From Amycolatopsis coloradensis (GTDB lineage Bacteria; Actinomycetota; Actinomycetes; Mycobacteriales; Pseudonocardiaceae), in assembly GCF_001953865.1 (NCBI RefSeq), contig NZ_MQUQ01000005.1, positions 647,256-711,255 on the forward strand: DNA of 64,000 nucleotides, read 5' to 3'. The notes beneath the pieces were generated by a model. It was not told the origin of the DNA and ran no database searches. It saw only the letters and a program-made list of their open reading frames with translations. Below, one piece after another: positions 17,605 through 25,903 of the stretch. Position 1 is the first letter of the stretch; each line of letters starts with the position of its first letter. The translations under genes were made by a program, and so were the position numbers.

Positions 17605-18834
17605 GTGACAGTGGAGCTGCTGCGCAATGCCGTGCGGCCCTACGCGTGGGGATCGAGAACGACGATCCCCGAGCTGCTGGGGCGTCCGGTGCCGGCGCCG
17701 CATCCGGAGGCGGAGCTGTGGATGGGTGCCCACCCCGGTGACCCGTCCCACGTCATCGGCCCGGACGGCACCGAGCGGAGCCTGCTGGAGCTCGTCGAAG
17801 CCGATCCTGTCGGTCAGCTCGGCACGACCTGCGCCGGGCGCTGGGGCGGCAGGCTGCCGTTCCTGCTGAAGATCCTCGCCGCCGAAGAGCCGCTTTCGAT
17901 GCAGGCGCACCCGTCCGCCGCACAGGCGGCGGAAGGGTACGCGCGCGAGGAGTCGGCCGGGATCCCGCGCGACGCCTCGAACCGCAATTACCCGGATCCG
18001 ACGGCGAAGCCGGAACTCGTCTGCGCGCTGACCGAGTTCCACGCGCTCGCGGGTTTCCGCGACCCGGAACGCACGATGTCGCTGCTCAAGGCGATCGAGA
18101 CGCCAGGGCTGGCGAAGTACGCGGTGCTGCTGGAAGCCCAGCCGGATCCAGCCGGGCTGCGCGCCCTGTTCACCACCTGGATCACCCTGCCGCAGGCCGC
18201 GCTCGACGAACTGCTGCCCGAGGTCCTCGATTCGTGCGTCAAACACGTCCAGGGACGCGGCGAGTTCGACGTCGAATGCCGGACCATCCTGGAACTCGGC
18301 GAGTCGCATCCGCGGGACGCGGGCGTGCTCGCGGCGCTGCTGCTCAACCGCCTCACCCTCAGCGCGGGCGAGGCGATCTACCTGCCCGCCGGGAACCTGC
18401 ACCTGTACCTGCACGGCACCGCGGTCGAGATCCTGGCGAACTCGGACAACATCCTGCGCTGCGGGCTGACCCCCAAGCACGTCGACGTGCCGGAGTTGCT
18501 GCGCGTCGTCGACTTCGCGTGCGGCGAGATGCCGGTGCAGAGCGGCACCGAAGAGGCCAGGATGTCGGTGTATCGCACCGACGCGCCGGAGTTCGAGCTG
18601 TCGCGGATCGAGTGGGGGGCCGGTGACGACGGCGAGGTCGCCGTCCACGACATCGGCCCGCAGATCCTGCTGTGCACCGCGGGCGCCCTGCTGGTGACCG
18701 CCGACGACGGCGAGCAGGTCGAACTCCGCCGTGGCCAATCGGTGTGGCTCCCGGCCGCCGACCCCGCCGTCCGCGTCCGGCCGCTGTCCGGCGAACGCAC
18801 CCAGGTCTTCCGCGCCACCGCCGGCACCTGCTGA
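17605..18834 (+). CDS. manA: Mannose-6-phosphate isomerase, type I
   Basis: Zinc enzyme of 409 residues converting fructose-6-phosphate to mannose-6-phosphate. GTG 17605 is preferred over an upstream in-frame ATG at 17440 because GAGGAG at 17594-17599 precedes it and the product then starts VELLRNAVRPYAWGS, as in the family. Visible motifs are LPFLLKILAAEEPLSMQAHPS (zinc ligands in QAHPS), AKPELVCALTEFHALAGFR, and the active-site strand YLPAGNLHLYLHGTAVEILANSDN. It closes the mannose operon and is followed by a long palindrome. Confidence 0.94.
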   Translation: MTVELLRNAVRPYAWGSRTTIPELLGRPVPAPHPEAELWMGAHPGDPSHVIGPDGTERSLLELVEADPVGQLGTTCAGRWGGRLPFLLKILAAEEPLSMQAHPSAAQAAEGYAREESAGIPRDASNRNYPDPTAKPELVCALTEFHALAGFRDPERTMSLLKAIETPGLAKYAVLLEAQPDPAGLRALFTTWITLPQAALDELLPEVLDSCVKHVQGRGEFDVECRTILELGESHPRDAGVLAALLLNRLTLSAGEAIYLPAGNLHLYLHGTAVEILANSDNILRCGLTPKHVDVPELLRVVDFACGEMPVQSGTEEARMSVYRTDAPEFELSRIEWGAGDDGEVAVHDIGPQILLCTAGALLVTADDGEQVELRRGQSVWLPAADPAVRVRPLSGERTQVFRATAGTC

Positions 18835-18840
18835 CCTCTC

Positions 18841-18904
18841 CGCGTTTCGTCCTCTAGTCGCGGTCCTTGCGCATGCAAGGACCGCAACTAGAGGACGAAA
18901 CGCG
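18841..18904. terminator. CGTTTCGTCCTCTAG-family palindrome, copy 1
   Basis: Arms 18841-18870 and 18875-18904 pair over 30 bp with one mismatch, loop GCAT. It starts 6 bp after the manA stop and lies between convergent genes, so it probably terminates manA. Same family as 53946-54009 and 61095-61148. Confidence 0.8.
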
Positions 18905-19062
18905 TTCTTGGCCGAAGTGTGTGCGTTCCGTGTGGTGGGTTCCGCGACTATCGACCGAAGGGGTGACCCTGCGGTTGTCGTCGGCTCGTCCCGATCCGGG
19001 TCGGCGACTCACCGTGGGTGATTTCCGGGAGGTGCTCGTCTGAGGGGTAGGGCACCCCCCGG

Positions 19063-22000
19063 TCAGGCCGGGGCGGGTTCGGTGAGTGACAACAGCAGCC
19101 GGACGAGGGTCGAAGCGTTGGCGTCGTGGGGGACTTCCAATCGCTTCGCCTCTTCGCCCGCCGCCTCGGCCGCTCTCGTTTCCCCGACGGCCTCGTAGGC
19201 CCGGCGCAGCACGTGCAGGGTGAGGCCCGTCGCGGGTTTCCCTCCCATGGCACGGAATTCGTCGAGACAGTGGCGCAGGACGGGAATCGCGCGATCGGCC
19301 CGGCCGTCGCCGATCCAGCTCGCCGCGATCGCGCGGGTGCAGGAAAGTTCCCGCGGCCGTTCTTCGAGCGCGCCCGCCAGCCGTCGCGCGTTCTCATACG
19401 CCTTCACCGCGCCGACGCGCCGCCCGGCACCGGCGAGGATCGCGCCCTGGGTGCGCAACGACTTGGCCAGCGCCGATTTCGCCGTCGTCCGGCGCAGCAC
19501 CCGGACCGATTCCTCGATCGTCTCCAGCGCCTCCTCCTGGCGGCCGTCGAGCATCAGGGACCACGAAAGTCCTTGCAGGGCGACACCGAGCTGGCGTTCG
19601 TCGCCGCATTCCCGCGAGCGCGCGAGGATCCTGCGGTCGATCTCCAATGCCTCGGAGATCTTGCCGAGCCGGTGCAACGCCGCGGACTCCGCGTGCCGCG
19701 CGTACGCTCCCGGCCCGGTCGCCTCCACAGTGGACAGTTCGCGGGCCTGAGTGGCCGCGTGCAGGGACTCCCCGGCCCGGCCGAGGCCGACGAGGCAGCG
19801 AGCCAGATTCGTCTCGACCCACGCCTGCGTGGAACTGTCGCCCAGCTCCGCCAGTTCCTTCGAGCATGCGCGGTAGCCCTCGACGGCGCGTTCGTACTCG
19901 CCGCGCGCGTGCAGCAACACCGTCAGGTTCGCCTCGGCGACGACCGCGATATGCCTGTCGTCCGCTTCGCGAGCGGCGTCGCGCAAGGTCTCGTACGCCG
20001 TCCGCATGTCGGTGTAGTGGCTGTGCAGGTACAGGTACGCGCTCAGCCTTTCCAGAATTCGCAACGCTTTCCGCCGCCAGCCGACCGCGCACAGCGACGA
20101 GACGGCGGCGACCAGGTTGGCCCGTTCCACGGAGAACCACGTGCCGGGGTCACGCAGCAGCCGCTCGACCAGTTCGGCCGCCAACGGCTGTGTGGGCACT
20201 TCGTGATCGGACAACGGCATCGGCACCGTCCTCGGCAGGCGGCGGGCCGCCGTGTCGGCGAGGCACAGTGCCGCATCCGACACCTTCGTGACGCTGGCCA
20301 CCCGCTCGGCGTGGGTCTCCAGTTCACGGCCGAGTTCCGTGGCGAACACGCGCACGAGGTCGTGCACGCGGAACCGCTGCTCGCCCGTCGGGTCGAGACC
20401 GGTGGCTTCGAGCAGGCTGGCCTCGACGAGTTCGTCCAGTGCCTCCTCCGCTTCTTCGTCGGCGGTGTCGTTGATGAGGGTCGACACCGCCCACGCCGGC
20501 AGGTCGAGGGTGCGGCAGCGGCCGATCAACCGGAACGCGCGCCGCGCGGGGAGGCTCAGCGCTTGATAGCTCAACGCGATGCTGCCGCGCACCTGGAGAT
20601 CGCTGACCTGGAGTTCGTCGAGGCGCGAGACCTCGTCCTCCAGCTTCCCGGCGAGTTTCCCGAGCGGCATGCCCGGCCGCATGGCGAGCCTGCTGCCGGC
20701 GATCCGCAATGCCAGCGGGAGATTTCCGCAGGCTTTGGCGATCCGCTCCGCGTCCGCGCGTTCGGCGTCCACCCGATCCGGCCCGGCCAGCCGCTCCAGC
20801 AGGGTCATCGCTTCGGCGCCGGACAGCGGGGCGAGGTGGAGGCGACTCGCCCCGGCGAGCCCGGAAAGCCGTTGCCTGCTGGTGATCAGGACGGCGCTGC
20901 CCGGCGTTCCCGGCAGCAGCGCGCGGGCCTGCTCGGGGCTCGCGGCGTCGTCGAGCACCACGAGGACCCGCCGATCGGCGAGACGGCCGCGATAGACCGC
21001 CGCCCGCGCCTCGACGTCGTCCGGGATGGCGGGACCGGTGACCCCCAGCGCGCGCAACAGGTCGCCGAGGACGTCGGCGAGGTCGCGCGGGCTGGAGGCG
21101 CCGGCCAGCGGGACGAACAGCTGTCCGTCCGGGAAGGACCGGCGGAGCCGGTGCGCGGTGCTGACCGCGAGGGTGGACTTGCCCGCGCCGGGTTCGCCGG
21201 TGATCACCGCGACCGGGACACCCGTGTCTTCACCGAGCAGCCCGGAGAGTTTCACGATCTCGTTCTCGCGGCCGGCGAGATCCGCGATGTCCGGCGGCAA
21301 CTGGCAGATCGGGAAGATCGCCGCCGCCTTCGTGGACGGCACCGGATCCTCACCGCGCAACACGGCGGCGTGCACGCGGCGGACCTCGGCGCCGGGTTCC
21401 ACGCCGAGTTCCTCGACGAGGGTGGCGCGCAGTGCGCGGTGGACGGCCAGTGAATCGGCCTGCCGCCCGGCGCGGTGCAACGCGATCATCAGCTGGGCGG
21501 CGAGCCGTTCACGCAGGGGATGTTCGGTGATCATCACCTGGAGTTCGCCGGTGAGCTCGCCGTGTCTGCCGTCGGACAGTTCGGCGTCGACACAGTCTTC
21601 GAAGGCCGCGAGGCGTTCCGATTCGAGCCGGGCGACGTCCGCGTCGAGCCGGGGGATGTGCAGCCCGGACAGGACCGGCCCGCGCCATTCCGCCAGCGCG
21701 CGGCGATAGTGCGCCGAAACACGAGCCGCCGGATCACCCGCCCGCGCCGCCGCCCTCCCCGCCGCGACGGCTTCGCGGAAGGACAGCAGATCGAGGTCTG
21801 CGGGCTCGACCACCAGCCGGTAGCCGCGAGGATCCCGCTCGATCTCCAGCCCCTCGAACCGCGCCCGCAGCCGGGAGACGTACGTGTGCAGATTCGAGGC
21901 GTACGACTTGGGCGGCGTCTCCGGCCAGAGAGCCTCGACCAGGGCGTCGACCGGGACGGACGAGTTCGCGTTCAGCAGGAGGACGGCCAGCAGGGCACGC

Positions 22001-22080
22001 TGATGATCGCCGCGCGGCGTCGTGCGCCGCCCGGGCGGGCTTTCGATCGTCAACGGTCCGAGCACGCCGAATCGCGGCAC
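19063..22080 (-). CDS. AfsR/SARP-type regulator with NB-ARC and TPR domains
   Basis: About 1005 residues. An N-terminal winged-helix domain (MPRFGVLGPLTI... to residue 95) and a BTAD bacterial activation domain (to about 245) form the SARP DNA-binding unit. An NB-ARC ATPase follows, with Walker A GEPGAGKST and Walker B LVVLDDA and LITSR, then TPR-like helices to the C-terminus. Such proteins respond to unknown signals and often switch on secondary metabolism. GTG 22080 is chosen because GGGGAGG at 22086-22092 lies 5 nt ahead; GTG 22086 overlaps that site. No biosynthetic cluster is visible in the window, so it may act at a distance. Confidence 0.9.
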   Translation of the reverse strand: MPRFGVLGPLTIESPPGRRTTPRGDHQRALLAVLLLNANSSVPVDALVEALWPETPPKSYASNLHTYVSRLRARFEGLEIERDPRGYRLVVEPADLDLLSFREAVAAGRAAARAGDPAARVSAHYRRALAEWRGPVLSGLHIPRLDADVARLESERLAAFEDCVDAELSDGRHGELTGELQVMITEHPLRERLAAQLMIALHRAGRQADSLAVHRALRATLVEELGVEPGAEVRRVHAAVLRGEDPVPSTKAAAIFPICQLPPDIADLAGRENEIVKLSGLLGEDTGVPVAVITGEPGAGKSTLAVSTAHRLRRSFPDGQLFVPLAGASSPRDLADVLGDLLRALGVTGPAIPDDVEARAAVYRGRLADRRVLVVLDDAASPEQARALLPGTPGSAVLITSRQRLSGLAGASRLHLAPLSGAEAMTLLERLAGPDRVDAERADAERIAKACGNLPLALRIAGSRLAMRPGMPLGKLAGKLEDEVSRLDELQVSDLQVRGSIALSYQALSLPARRAFRLIGRCRTLDLPAWAVSTLINDTADEEAEEALDELVEASLLEATGLDPTGEQRFRVHDLVRVFATELGRELETHAERVASVTKVSDAALCLADTAARRLPRTVPMPLSDHEVPTQPLAAELVERLLRDPGTWFSVERANLVAAVSSLCAVGWRRKALRILERLSAYLYLHSHYTDMRTAYETLRDAAREADDRHIAVVAEANLTVLLHARGEYERAVEGYRACSKELAELGDSSTQAWVETNLARCLVGLGRAGESLHAATQARELSTVEATGPGAYARHAESAALHRLGKISEALEIDRRILARSRECGDERQLGVALQGLSWSLMLDGRQEEALETIEESVRVLRRTTAKSALAKSLRTQGAILAGAGRRVGAVKAYENARRLAGALEERPRELSCTRAIAASWIGDGRADRAIPVLRHCLDEFRAMGGKPATGLTLHVLRRAYEAVGETRAAEAAGEEAKRLEVPHDANASTLVRLLLSLTEPAPA

Positions 22081-22224
22081 GGGCACCTCCCCAGGTCATG
22101 AGAGGGGCGAGACTAGCGAGGGGGGCCGACAATTCTGTGACCTGTCCCGCCCGGCGCGTACGGGCTCATCTGCACTGCTAGCCTTCGAACCCGGCATATC
22201 GGGACACCATTCGGGGAGTTGCAC

Positions 22225-23139
22225 GTGTCTGCAGGTGGCGGAACCAAGGCGATCATCGCCGCGCTCGTGGCGAACGCCGGAATCGCGGCCGCGAAATTCA
22301 CCGGCTACCTCATCACGGGGTCGTCTTCGATGCTCGCCGAGGCCGTGCACTCGCTCGCGGACACCTCGAACCAGGGCCTCCTGCTGTTGGGTCAGAAGAC
22401 CTCGCAGCGCAAGGCGACCCGCACCCACCCGTTCGGCTTCGGGCGAGACCGGTACTTCTACTCGTTCATCGTCGCGCTGATGCTCTTCAGCCTCGGCTCG
22501 GTGTTCGCTCTGTGGGAGGGCGTTCACAAGATCAGCGAGCCGGAGGCCCTGACTTCGCCGCTGGTGGCGGTCGGCATCCTGGTGGTCGCGATCGGGCTGG
22601 AGTCGTACTCCTTCTACACCGCGATCCAGGAGTCGAAGAAGATCAAGGGCGACGCGGGCTGGTGGGCCTTCATCCGTCAGGCCAAGACCCCCGAACTGCC
22701 GGTGGTGCTGCTGGAGGACGCGGGCGCGCTGCTCGGCCTGGTCTTCGCGCTCGCGGGTGTCGGGCTTTCGGTCATCACCGGCGACCCGGTGTGGGACGGC
22801 ATCGGCACCGTGACGATCGGTGTGCTGCTCGGCATCATCGCGATCATCCTGATCATCGAGATGAAGAGCCTGCTGATCGGCGAGGGCGCCTCTCCCGCTG
22901 ACCTCGACACGATCGTCGACGAACTCGCCGCCGGCAAGGTCGAGCGGGTCATCCACATCCGCACCCTCTACATCGGCCCGGACGAGATGCTGGTGGCCGC
23001 GAAGCTCGCGCTGGTGCCCGGCCTGGAGACCGCCGATATCGCTCAAGCCATCGATGACGCCGAAGCGCGTGTGCGCGCGAAGGTGCCGACGGCGAAGCTG
23101 ATCTACCTGGAGCCGGACCTGGACCGCTCGCTGGCCTGA
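22225..23139 (+). CDS. Cation diffusion facilitator family exporter
   Basis: Membrane protein of 304 residues, started at GTG 22225 because GGGGAG sits 6 nt upstream. It contains six likely membrane helices, the metal-site signature AEAVHSLADTSNQ, a second transport-site segment VVLLEDAGALLGL, and a short cytoplasmic C-terminal domain (IVDELAAGKVERVIHIRTLY). CDF proteins exchange Zn, Co, Fe or Mn for protons; the conserved HSLAD suggests zinc-like metals, but the specific ion cannot be assigned. Divergent from the AfsR-type regulator. Confidence 0.88.
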   Translation: MSAGGGTKAIIAALVANAGIAAAKFTGYLITGSSSMLAEAVHSLADTSNQGLLLLGQKTSQRKATRTHPFGFGRDRYFYSFIVALMLFSLGSVFALWEGVHKISEPEALTSPLVAVGILVVAIGLESYSFYTAIQESKKIKGDAGWWAFIRQAKTPELPVVLLEDAGALLGLVFALAGVGLSVITGDPVWDGIGTVTIGVLLGIIAIILIIEMKSLLIGEGASPADLDTIVDELAAGKVERVIHIRTLYIGPDEMLVAAKLALVPGLETADIAQAIDDAEARVRAKVPTAKLIYLEPDLDRSLA

Positions 23140-23196
23140 GGCTCTCCCGATGCCATGAACGGCCCGTTACTTGCCTGTGTGGGGTCGTCTCCCCAG

Positions 23197-23219
23197 GTGC
23201 AGGAAGGGCCTTCCTGCAC
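23197..23219. repeat. Short GGAAGG/CCTTCC palindrome
   Basis: Perfect 11-bp arms around one central base (GTGCAGGAAGG-G-CCTTCCTGCAC). It lies 58 bp after the CDF stop and resembles a shortened member of the GAAGGCCCC family; likely a terminator. Confidence 0.6.
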
Positions 23220-23376
23220 TCCAAGCGACCACCTGGACCGGACGCCCCGGAGCAACTGTCCGTATTCCGCCGATCACCGTCGCGACCTCCGCATACTTCG
23301 TTGCTCTCCCACCGCGCTCCCGTCACGGCCGGGCGATAGGGTCCCTTGAACCGCAGTCAGGTGTAGGAGGTCAAGG

Positions 23377-24897
23377 GTGCCCGGAAACGGTCTGTGGCGT
23401 ACGAAGTCCATCGAGCAGTCCATCGCGGACACCGACGAACCCGGGACCAAGCTCAGGCGGAACCTGGGCGCGTGGGATCTGACCGTCTTCGGTGTCGCGG
23501 TCGTCATCGGCGCCGGGATCTTCACCCTCACCGCCCGCACGGCCGGTGACTTCGCGGGCCCGTCGGTCTCGCTCGCGTTCGTGTTCGCGGCCATCGCCTG
23601 CGCGCTGGCCGCCCTCTGTTACGCGGAATTCGCGTCGACCGTCCCGGTGGCCGGGAGCGCGTACACGTTCTCCTACGCCACGTTCGGCGAGTTCATGGCG
23701 TGGATCATCGGCTGGGACCTCATCCTGGAACTCGCGGTCGGCGCGGCCGCGGTGTCGAAGGGCTGGTCCGCCTACCTCGAAACCGTGCTCTCCTACATCT
23801 TCGGCAAGGGCACGAAGACGACGTTCGAGATCGGGCCCGTCCCGGTCGACTGGGGCGCCTTGCTGGTGGTGCTCGTGCTGGCCACGCTGCTCGCCGTCGG
23901 CACGAAACTGTCGTCGCGCTTCTCGATGGTGATCACCGGGATCAAGGTCGCGGTGGTGCTGTTCGTGATCGTGCTCGGCATCTTCTACATCAAGGGGTCG
24001 AACTACACCCCGTTCGTCCCGGACGCCCAGCCCGCCGGTGAGTCGGCGGCGACCGGGGTCGACCAGTCGCTGTTCTCCTTGGTCGCCGGTGGCGGCAGCA
24101 GCGCGTTCGGCGTCTTCGGTCTGCTGGCCGCGGCGTCGCTGGTGTTCTTCGCGTTCATCGGGTTCGACATCGTCGCGACCACCGCCGAGGAGACCCGCAA
24201 CCCGCAGAAGGCCGTGCCCCGGGGCATCTTCGGCTCGCTCGCCATCGTGACGGTGCTGTACGTCGCCGTGTCGCTCGTGGTCGTCGGCATGGTCAACTAC
24301 AAGGATCTCGCCACTTCGGCTGGCGACGGCGGCAAGAAGACGCTCGCGTCCGCGTTCGCGGCCAACGGCGTCGACTGGGCGGCCAACATCATCTCCGTCG
24401 GTGCCCTCGCCGGTTTGACGACCGTCGTCATGGTGCTGATGCTCGGCCAGATCCGGATCATCTTCGCGATGTCGCGTGACGGCCTGATGCCGCGTGGGCT
24501 GGCGAAGACCGGGGAGAACGGCACTCCGAAGCGGGCGACCATCGTGGTCGGTTCGCTCGTCGCGGTCGCGGCGACGTTCTTCCCGGCGGACAAACTGGAA
24601 GAAATGGTCAACGTCGGCACGCTCTTCGCCTTCGTTCTCGTTTCCGCGGGCGTGCTGGTGCTGCGCAAGACCCGGCCGGATCTGCCGCGCGCCTTCCGGG
24701 TGCCCTGGGTCCCGGTGATCCCGATCCTGGCGATCATCGCCTGCGTCTGGCTGATGCTGAACCTGACCGTGCTCACGTGGCTGCGGTTCCTGGCCTGGAT
24801 GGCACTGGGCGTCGTCATCTACTTCGCCTACAGCCGTCGCAATTCGCTGCTCGGCAAGCAGAACAAGGGCGAGGTCCCGACGTCCGTTTCGGACTGA
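23377..24897 (+). CDS. APC-family amino acid permease (cationic amino acid type)
   Basis: 506-residue transporter with about twelve membrane segments. The N-terminal region LGAWDLTVFGVAVVIGAGIFTLT contains the substrate-binding GAGIF loop, and FFAFIGFDIVATTAEETRNPQKAVPRGI is the typical APC signature on the helix 6-8 side, most like the CAT/YfnA group. GTG 23377 follows GGAGG at 23366-23370. It should import an amino acid with protons; the substrate is not certain. A strong intrinsic terminator follows. Confidence 0.9.
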   Translation: MPGNGLWRTKSIEQSIADTDEPGTKLRRNLGAWDLTVFGVAVVIGAGIFTLTARTAGDFAGPSVSLAFVFAAIACALAALCYAEFASTVPVAGSAYTFSYATFGEFMAWIIGWDLILELAVGAAAVSKGWSAYLETVLSYIFGKGTKTTFEIGPVPVDWGALLVVLVLATLLAVGTKLSSRFSMVITGIKVAVVLFVIVLGIFYIKGSNYTPFVPDAQPAGESAATGVDQSLFSLVAGGGSSAFGVFGLLAAASLVFFAFIGFDIVATTAEETRNPQKAVPRGIFGSLAIVTVLYVAVSLVVVGMVNYKDLATSAGDGGKKTLASAFAANGVDWAANIISVGALAGLTTVVMVLMLGQIRIIFAMSRDGLMPRGLAKTGENGTPKRATIVVGSLVAVAATFFPADKLEEMVNVGTLFAFVLVSAGVLVLRKTRPDLPRAFRVPWVPVIPILAIIACVWLMLNLTVLTWLRFLAWMALGVVIYFAYSRRNSLLGKQNKGEVPTSVSD

Positions 24898-24911
24898 TCT
24901 CTCTCGTTTCG

Positions 24912-24945
24912 GCGGCCCACCATTCCTCTGTGGATGGTGGGCCGC
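24912..24945 (+). terminator. Intrinsic terminator of the permease gene
   Basis: Perfect 12-bp stem GCGGCCCACCAT / ATGGTGGGCCGC with a 10-nt loop, followed by TTTGT. It lies 14 bp after the stop, and is the most classical terminator in the window. Confidence 0.85.
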
Positions 24946-25119
24946 TTTGTCGGGGGCCCCGGTTTCGGTGTGAAATCGGTGTGCGATAGCGTCCGGTCTC
25001 TGCCTCACCCTGACGGGTGAACGGAACTCGTGTAGAAGCACCGCGAGTTGACCTTCATCCCTCGAATGAGGCACCACGCTTTGCTCGTTTGTCCCCCGAT
25101 CGGTACAGGAGAGCTCTGA

Positions 25120-25818
25120 ATGCAGATCATGTCCGGACGGCGCGTCCGTTCCGCCGTCACCGTTGTCGCACTGGCGACCGCCGTCCTGCTCGGCACCGCC
25201 GGTTCGGCGCTGGCCTGTCACTCCGATGACGACCGCGCCAAGCCGATCCCCGGCAACATCAGCAAGTGCGAGCAGGTCAAGGCCGGCGGCAAGGCCCTGT
25301 CCGACGAGGACTTCAAGTTCACCGGTGGCGCCGGTGAGAAGCGGCTCAACATCACCGGCCTCGGTGAGGGCGTCAAGGTGACCGCGATCGTCGTCCTCGG
25401 TGGCGACGACGGCTACAACGTCTACGAGCCGGGCAAGCGCAAGCTCGCCGACACCCCGCCGTGGACCGAGTTGCGCGCGCCGTTCAACCGCGACGGCAGC
25501 AAGGCGAACATCGACAAGTGGTACGCGTGCGGCGAGAAGGCCAAGCCGACCGAGCAGCCGAAGCCGACCGAGCCGACGAAGACCTCGACGGTCAAGCCGC
25601 CGACGACCGCCCCGACCACCACGGACAAGCCGTCCGAGACCTCGGCTCCGTCGAGCACCGCGGTTCCCGCCCCGAACGTCGGCGGTAACGGTGGCAACGG
25701 TGGCGGCCTCGCCGACACCGGTTTCGACAACGCCTGGCTGCTGTGGGCCGGTGGCCTGCTGGTCCTGGCCGGTGCCGGTGTCCTGGTCCTGCTGCGTGTG
25801 CGCCGCAAGGCCAACTGA
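25120..25818 (+). CDS. Secreted cell-wall-anchored protein with LAXTG sorting signal
   Basis: 232 residues. A signal peptide (to about AGSALA at residue 32) precedes a small globular domain with two or three cysteines, then a Thr/Pro/Lys-rich spacer (AKPTEQPKPTEPTKTSTVKP onward) and a Gly/Asn linker. The C-terminus is a sortase signal: LADTG at 197-201, a hydrophobic helix, and RVRRKAN. LAXTG signals are used by class E sortases of actinobacteria. No sortase gene is in the window, so anchoring would be by an enzyme encoded elsewhere. ATG 25120 follows AGGAG at 25107-25111. The function of the globular part is not recognised. Confidence 0.82.
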   Translation: MQIMSGRRVRSAVTVVALATAVLLGTAGSALACHSDDDRAKPIPGNISKCEQVKAGGKALSDEDFKFTGGAGEKRLNITGLGEGVKVTAIVVLGGDDGYNVYEPGKRKLADTPPWTELRAPFNRDGSKANIDKWYACGEKAKPTEQPKPTEPTKTSTVKPPTTAPTTTDKPSETSAPSSTAVPAPNVGGNGGNGGGLADTGFDNAWLLWAGGLLVLAGAGVLVLLRVRRKAN

Positions 25819-25831
25819 AGCTAGCTGATTG

Positions 25832-25884
25832 CGCGTGAAGGCCCCCTTTCCTCGGCTCAGTCGAGGGAAGGGGGCCTTCACGCG
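25832..25884. terminator. GAAGGCCCCC-family palindrome, copy 4
   Basis: Arms 25832-25854 and 25862-25884 pair over 23 bp with one G-T wobble, loop GCTCAGT. It sits between two convergent genes (stops at 25818 and 25904) and likely terminates both. Confidence 0.78.
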
Positions 25885-25903
25885 AGTCGAGGGTCAGCGG
25901 CCT

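Noticed and set aside
23371..25881. Minus-strand open frame of over 800 codons
   Set aside because: Covers the permease and the sortase-substrate genes in reverse with no recognisable family.
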